A stretch of 64,000 bases of DNA, taken from assembly GCF_037392515.1 (NCBI RefSeq), contig NC_090285.1, positions 5,583,501-5,647,500 of the forward strand, given 5' to 3'. The stretch's first letter is position 1. Each line of letters starts with the position of its first letter. This document shows, in pieces, positions 57,657-64,000 of this stretch. The translations under genes were made by a program, and so were the position numbers. The notes under the pieces were generated by a model. That model was not told the origin of the DNA, did not search any database, and saw only the letters and a program-made list of their open reading frames with translations. The DNA is from Haliotis asinina (taxonomy: Eukaryota; Mollusca; Gastropoda; Lepetellida; Haliotidae).

Positions 57657-60600
57657 TTAAACCATGAGTCTTGATCCAGGAATGTATCGTGACTCGCTCC
57701 AGATGTTTGACTCGCCACAGTTGCGAAGTTGGCGCAGACACTGACGACAGCGGTGGTACTTGTCACACTGCTCATGCACCAGTATCCCTGGACTAAGTGA
57801 TCGAAGCCTATCCTCCAATTCCCTTCCCCGTTTCATGTCAGCAGATTTAGACCAATCTTCTTCCAGTCGGCGGCGAGACATAAAGCGCATGTGGTGACGG
57901 TTGGCCCTGTCGTCGAGCAGTCTGTTAAAAGGAGGAAAAGAACGTTATACCTGTCAACACCTTGGGAATCTTGCGGACTATGAAAAAGACTTATGTTGAA
58001 TTTCTCATGATAATGTTATTGCTAATAATTGATACCATACTGTCAGGAGGGACTTTCTTAATCAACATGATTATTTTATTCAAGCATTATGACAGTAATA
58101 ATTTCATCCACACCCCACCCCGCTTACCATCACATGACCAGTCTCCAAAATGATATATTGAGAATAGGAAAACGGGAAATGAACATTTTGTCAGGACAAG
58201 CTAAATTTGTTACACGTAATCATATAAATCACTCACTCCTTCCTGGTCCGACTAAGAGTCTCCTCCTCTTCCTTCTGCTCCGACAAACGTTTCAAGATGA
58301 TGTCTCGCTTCTTCTGAGCCACAAAATCCTGCTGTTCTCGGAATAGGTTGTGTGCCCGTCGGCGTCTCTCTGCCATCTTCTCATTGTTCATGTCATTCTT
58401 GCCAAACACCTCTGAGTCTGGCTCACAGCTGGGAATTGGGACAGGCTTGAAACGAAGCTGCAATATGAAGCAAGATAAGTGTGTAAAGCATACAAAGGTA
58501 TTTCAGTACAATATTTTTGACAAGCAAATTGCAGTCACTGGCTGAGATAAAGATAAGAGTAGAGATAGGCTGACTAGAAAGATTATATCATGAAGAAAAG
58601 GCAAGAAACAGTAGAAGAAAATGACACACTTTAGAAGTTAAATGAACAAAAAACACTGAAAGATTAGAAATAGTTTAAAGAGAAAGTGCTTTAGGCCTAG
58701 CATACTTAACTTCAAACACCTTAATGTTATCAAAAACAGCCAAATATGAACAAAACAAAACTCTTTCTTATGTTTGAAGTAAATGTCCAAACACCTGATT
58801 TAAAATGTCATACCTCAGTTTAAAAATTAAGGAAAATTCAATTTTGTCTCAGAAGCAAGACATAAAAAGTTCTGTTGAATAATGAACTTGAACATGGAAT
58901 AATGAGGGAAAATCATTTATAAAGAATACCAGGTACAGTCGAACCCCATTGTCTCGAACTCGGTTGAGACGAATTCTCGGATGTGTCGAACTGACATCTA
59001 GGTCCCTGCCGATTTCCTTATATTTATCATTATTTTTACCCTGATGTGTCGAACTAGATGTGTCGAATTCCCAGTTGTGTCGAACTCATTTTAGGGTCCC
59101 CAAAGGCTCTAACAAGTGCAAATTTACCCTTTTGTCTCGAACTGTCAAAGCTGGTTGTTGCAACTGAAAACTTCAGTCGCGCAATCGAAAGTCATCCTCA
59201 TAAACGTGCTACCTAAAGATCAAAAGTAACGATTAACGGACTCAACAATAAAGTGACATGTTTAACTACGCATTTATACACACATTGTCAGCACACTTAC
59301 CAACTGAACTTTACTCAAACAGTTAACCATAATTAAGTTGTTACCAGTGACACGTTGATCACGGACCGACAGGATATCTCTAAACAAACAATGGCGCATG
59401 TTGTTGTCATGTGACAGTCTATGTTAGCGGTCATGTGATTTCCTTGGAAATACAAAATGAGAAGGGAGGAAAACGGAGTTGGATAATCTAAATTGATGTT
59501 TTGTTTTTGGTTTCGTATTTAAGGTGTAGGATCAAGTTTTTTTAACCAATACGGTTAGTAACATGGCAGAGCAATTCAGCGAAGGACCCGGGGGGATGTG
59601 ATGCCATGCCCGAACGCCAAACAGACTGTAATTTCGGATTTTTTAAGCAATAAATTCCCCACATGTACACGTATGTACATTATTATTTCATTTGTACAAC
59701 TTTTATACCGACTGAAAATGAATTAGTGCTGTCAACTAAATGGGATCGCTTGTGAGTTTGTTAAATTATTCTTGTTCTTATCTTTTTGTATGCATATTTA
59801 TTTGCCATGACGAATAAAGTGATTGAATTGATTTACATTTGTTTATGTTGTAATTTAAAGATCAATACTGCCGTAAACGTCTATTGCAAAGATATATTGT
59901 TCGTATGTGTATCCTACTAACGATGTATTAAGCACCGGGGTCGTGATGGTTCTTGGTCTTTTCAGTGCTGACGGATGTGTCGAACAGTCGGATAAGTCGA
60001 ACTTTCCCCTTGGACCCGACACAACGGGGTTTGACTGTATGTGATAGCAATTAAATACACACAGGGAAGATAACAAATAATGGTTGAAGTTAAGTATACG
60101 CAAGTAGGATTAACATCCTGTTCCCATGAAAGTACCCTAGGCAGTGTGAGTGGAGAGGCACTTTCAATGGCTGTATTTTTCTCTGCAAATGGGCGCAGCA
60201 CATAAGGCCGGGGAACAGTGAGGTGAGAGTAAGTGAGGTCAGGAGTGAAGAGTGGACAGCGTGATGTAGGATACTCAGGTGAGCGGAGAAGACCATCAGG
60301 TTTGCGGAATCTGTCCCGAAGGTGTATCTAGCAGCACACAAACAGGCAAATAGATATAAGCAATGCACAACAACAATCAGGCCATCTTACCCAGACAAGG
60401 AAAGGAAGTGACAATAAAAGTTCTGTTTCTACATTTGCTAAACTAGGCTGGAACTTATAAATGATGTCTTGGCTCGCCTGTTGAGTATTAGTGCAGTTAA
60501 ACATTTCAGTGAAATTGACACATGTAGCATACAGATTTTGGTAGAGTTGGTAAACTACTCAATTGATCTGATGCACTTGATGAATTAAACCTGTATTATT

Positions 60601-63600
60601 GCAATATTATTCTTGATTACTGATAAGATTTTGATAGGGTGTCACCATTTTATTGAAGCAAATGCAAGTAAAAAGGAGGATAATAGAAGCTACATAATTT
60701 GTAACAGCAACTGGTGTCACTATAATAGAGCCTCAGAATTCCACCTAAGTTCCTAAAGGGTTGAGACTGGACTTCACAGTTAATACCAGTAATTCCCTTA
60801 CGAGTCTGACACAAATTTGGTGCATACAGATTTCATATTATTTTGTCATGGATCCTCCACAGGTGTGAGGCAGACATTCTGGACACTAGGTGCCAGGTTT
60901 TTGTCAGAGACCAAGGCAGAGACAGGAGACTGATATATAGAACAATGGTGACATTATGCAGCATGTCACGGTACCTGTGCCTCGAGAGCCTTCTTGTAGA
61001 CATCAGTCTGATCATATTTGTCTTTCAAGTACTGCTCCCTCTGTGCTGCCAAACTGCAACATCATTGAACACATACATGAAAACTGTATACACTTCACCC
61101 TGCACATTACAAAATAGCACATAAACACTGTATCCACTGTAGTCTTCACAATACAACACATCATGTACACATGAATGCTGTGCACACTTTACAGTACACA
61201 TTACAATGATGTGACCGGCATCAAGAAATTCTCTCAGGTGATTGAAGTGAGTGAGTGAATGAGCATCGTTTTACACCAATATCATGGCGGCTGACACCAG
61301 AAATGGTCTTCATCAGGGTCTTCTGCATGATGAGCCATCGCTTTAACCACCATGCTACCCCAGCTACCCACAAAATGACTGAAATGTTTATGAAAGCATG
61401 ACAGCAATGATCAAACAGTGAAAGTACTGCTGAAATTTTGGGACATATTTTGGTACTTACTCTTCTGCCAGCTGCACTTGTTCCAGTCTCTCAAAGAAAG
61501 CCTCATCTCCATTACGCTTCTGTTTGGCCTGTTCCTTCATATCAACCTGGAACATGTTGTCTCCCTTGTCACTTTGATTCTTGGGATAGTATGCTATTGA
61601 ATCTAGAATCTTGGTAAGGTTATAATCAGAACTTTCCTTACAATGATTGGCTGATCCAAAAGAGCACTTGGCCATGTGTTTCCACAGTACAACACAGGCA
61701 CCACAGTACATCTGTACTGGGGGCATTATTTATGCAGGGGCAACCCAACAACAGAATAGCACTTTCAACCACAGAACACTTATGGTATTAGTGTTTCTTT
61801 ATCTAAACACTGACTTCCCCAAAGGTTCTATCCAAGGAGGTAGAACAATGCATATTTGATGCTTATCCTTGTACATGCATGTATACTCCTCTGGTCTGTT
61901 TCATTAGAATATGGATGTGCAGTGTTCCTGTTCTCCAGTATATACCAGTTTTTGACTGATATAAATTGGCATGATCCGGTATTTTCAACTGCCGTCGGTA
62001 GCTGCTGCTAGTAAATTTTTCATTGCATTGAGTTGCCTTTTATCGGTAAATTTAATATAATTGCAGTTAAAAACAACATCTTGGCACATTTAGATATCGA
62101 CTTTAGCACACTGCGCATATGCAGATCAAGCCATGCTATATGATTGGCTGATACAGACAGTCGCACACTGCCACGCCCTGTTATCTATTTATAGCCATAG
62201 CCAGTGGAAATCATTGTAGTGAAAAAAATGGCTTCCAGTGGTAAAAAGGAACAGCATACACTGACAGGGTTCTTTTCGGGAACAAATAAAATGCAAAATA
62301 AAAGTCAAACATCTAATCCAGTGGTTAAGGGTATGGAGAAATATGGCAATGTTTTTTTCCAATTGTGACATAACAGCCCCATGCCTTTTCTTTTATTTTG
62401 TCATATTTACGTAATCAGAAAATTATCATAAAAAGATATCTTAAATAGTACATATAGACACCCATTTTCTGTTATAAGATGCTTTCCACTCGCTAACATG
62501 ACACAATAGTGGAAAATACCTCCGTTTTATAAGCTTCGTATGAATAACATGCAAAGCAGCTGGCCAGTATCGTTCGATAGCTGTGATTATCAACTATATG
62601 ACTGTAACCTTCTGATTGCCTCAGCATGGCATCGAATCAATAATTGTATTTAATGTAGGTCTAATGGACATATTCTCAAACAACAAACAACACACAGCAC
62701 ACCCTGCAACACATTTATGGACAGTATTTTGTTATAAATACTGATTACTTTCTCTCCATATAAAAACTGGTTCAGCAGGAATTTTCAGACCCTGTCGGCA
62801 TAAGCCACCGGCAACTTTCAATACCACTAGGAAATATGTGAATATGTGCTCATTCTACCTCAATGTACAATCATGCAAATATTTCAGCTACTTCATCCCA
62901 GCATCATAAGCTTAAACAGACTGCATAACAATTTGACCATTTTGCCTTTTGTGATAGCAAATCAAAAACTGTTTCAATATAACCTGTCAGTTCCTCACTG
63001 ATCATGAATCATCATGCCCTCTTTTCAAAAGTTATTTTGAAAAAATGCAATTTCTGTGTTAACCATTGTGTTTAAACTCGGAAAACATCCTCTACCATCA
63101 CAGAAACCTTGGTAGAATGCAGCTGAACCAGTTCAAAACAACAGTAGTCGATTTCTTTTGAATGTATACTGGCCATGAGGCCTGTGAACACTAAGTTCTG
63201 TTACCTGTGAGGCCAAATCTTTGAAGTACTCCTGCTGCTTGGGGAACCGAGGTGGCGTGAGAGGTCTTCGTTGGAATATGTAGGATCTCTGTGGATGGAA
63301 TTAATCGTTTAACTGACAGGAAAATACCACAAGTAACACATTTTTTTCTGATTTTTGCTTTATTGCTGCATTACTCCTGCTTAGTGTCTCTTTTTGGTTG
63401 GCCTGTTTGTTGTTTCACATCGCACTCAGCAATATTCCAGCTATATGGCAACAGGGTGTAAATAATCAAGTCTGAACCAGACAATCCAGTGATCAACAGC
63501 ATGAGCATCTAGCAACACACCAATGATACAATGGCATATATCAAGCAAGTCAGCATGCCTGACCACCTGATGCTGTTAGTTGCCTCTTTCAACAAGCACG

Positions 63601-64000
63601 TGATACTGAAGATCAGTTTTTACCTAGATCTTCACAAGTCAGTCTATACAATTTTAATGATGACAAGCAACAATTGATCCACTCAGGGTACAATTACACA
63701 CAGTAAAACCATATCATTAAGCCTGAATATATGATATATTCAATTCCTTCTCACAATCAATTCTAATGTGGAATGCTGTCATCAGAACATTCACTTTACC
63801 CAGTGGTGCATATAACACTGTGTCTGAACTTACTCACAACAGCCACACTTACTGGATGAGTTTATTTCCAAGTTTCATTGTAATCATTTCTTTAGTTCCA
63901 CACAGAAGATGATGAGGGACACTTACATGGAAATCTGTGTCTCTGGCCTTTTTCTTTTGAATAGTAGCATCTGCTACTCCAAGATTGAAGGCAGCCATTT
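57657..64000 (-). CDS. CCDC81: CCDC81, C-terminal part (5' end outside window)
   Basis: Coiled-coil protein linked to centrosome/cilium biology; the two N-terminal HU-like domains lie beyond the right edge. Exons seen: 64000-63927 (cut by the edge), 63288-63205, 61546-61461, 61053-60975, 60327-60136, 58457-58237, 57921-57657; all GT/AG with matching phases, about 332 residues. Conserved blocks: AAFNLGVADA, RSYIFQRRPLTPP, ERLEQVQLAEEDLAAQREQY, CEPDSEVFGKNDM, and the C-terminus QCDKYHRCRQC...GESNIWSESRYIPGSRLMV with paired cysteines. From memory, human CCDC81 shares this whole order (including QLTEELAAQRAKFLKDK and PGSRLLV). Exon 60327-60136 (64 residues, phase 0-0) has no counterpart in the human sequence as I remember it; its donor AGG|GTACTT is weak, so it may be a cassette exon. 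A pogo-like MITE lies in the next intron. Confidence 0.88.
58936..60037. mobile_element. Pogo/Tigger-like non-autonomous element
   Basis: 1.1 kb flanked by TA (58934-58935 and 60038-60039). Inverted ends read CAGTCGAACCCCATTGTC and CAGTCAAACCCCGTTGTG, typical of pogo/Tigger elements. Variants of TGTSTCGAAC recur at least seven times just inside both ends, probably transposase-binding sites. No transposase is visible. In a CCDC81 intron. Confidence 0.8.
61236..61372 (-). repeat. tRNA-derived SINE, inverted
   Basis: On the minus strand: AGCTGGGGTAGCATGGTGGT, TAAAGCGATGGCTCATCATG, AGACCATTTCTGGTGTC. Left of it is a TGAGTGAGTGAATGAG tail-like tract. In a CCDC81 intron. Confidence 0.7.
62138..62194 (+). 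promoter_or_regulatory. Promoter-like cluster
   Basis: Within about 55 bp: ATTGG (reverse CCAAT, 62143-62147), CACGCCC (Sp1/KLF-type, 62172-62178) and TATTTATAG (TATA-like, 62186-62194), in promoter order, 34 bp before the ATG at 62228. The elements are seen; promoter activity is inferred. Confidence 0.4.
62228..62368 (+). CDS. Small ORF with PIP-box-like motif, unknown
   Basis: 46 residues starting MASSGKKEQHTLTGFFSG. QHTLTGFF fits the PCNA-binding PIP box (Q-x-x-L-x-x-F-F) right after a basic stretch, as in many N-termini of the form KRQ-x-T-L-x-x-FF. Several hAT-type transposase-derived proteins begin this way, so it could be the first exon of such a gene or a remnant of one. A possible donor (GGTATGG) lies near 62330. 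It sits antisense in a CCDC81 intron behind a promoter-like cluster. No further exon is recognised, so a chance ORF remains possible. Confidence 0.3.
   Translation: MASSGKKEQHTLTGFFSGTNKMQNKSQTSNPVVKGMEKYGNVFFQL
63405..63650 (+). repeat. Abalone-type interspersed repeat
   Basis: CACATCGCACTCAGCAATAT, TCCAGCTATATGGCAACAGG, GAACCAGACAATCCAGTGAT and GTTAGTTGCCTCTTTCAACA, in the order of 17097-17365. In a CCDC81 intron. Confidence 0.8.

Overview
The window looks like nuclear DNA of a gastropod mollusc, most likely an abalone (Haliotis). Evidence: intron-rich metazoan genes, interspersed repeats of a type abundant in abalone genomes (copies at 17.1, 22.2, 37.7 and 63.4 kb), tRNA-derived SINEs, and 'pearl'-like elements with (ACGG)n ends that are known from molluscs. 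The genus is inferred from memory of these repeats.

Five host genes can be read exon by exon. From left to right: ZUP1 (minus, 6.9-12.9 kb, a K63-ubiquitin peptidase), FAM162 (plus, 13.9-16.8 kb, a small mitochondrial membrane protein), MIX23/CCDC58 (minus, 21.6-29.8 kb, mitochondrial intermembrane space), an importin alpha of the KPNA1/5/6 type (plus, 30.1-50.4 kb), and the 3' part of CCDC81 (minus, 57.7 kb to the right edge). ZUP1/FAM162 and MIX23/KPNA are two head-to-head pairs, each likely sharing a short bidirectional promoter. FAM162/MIX23 and KPNA/CCDC81 are tail-to-tail. From memory, human 3q21 keeps MIX23-FAM162A-KPNA1 together and human 6q22 keeps ZUP1-KPNA5-FAM162B together, so this window resembles the unduplicated ancestor of both.

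The rest is repeats. 0-6 kb: a MITE, a 74-bp satellite split by a Tc1-like transposon with an open transposase, a GAT microsatellite and a recent 250-bp duplication. 6.2-6.9 kb: a minisatellite that runs into the last codons of ZUP1. Introns: a pearl-like element (8.2-9.5 kb), MITE-like elements, a LINE remnant (25.5-27.5 kb), two DIRS-type retroelement fossils in KPNA introns (34.8-37.5 kb, old and reduced; 41.6-47.8 kb, young and nearly whole) and a pogo-like MITE (58.9-60.0 kb). No bacterial-style operons, CRISPR arrays or true RNA genes were seen. The most unusual items are the RS-rich first protein of the young DIRS element, the 64-residue extra exon of CCDC81, the minisatellite-derived end of ZUP1, and a small PIP-box-bearing ORF behind a promoter-like stretch at 62.2 kb.
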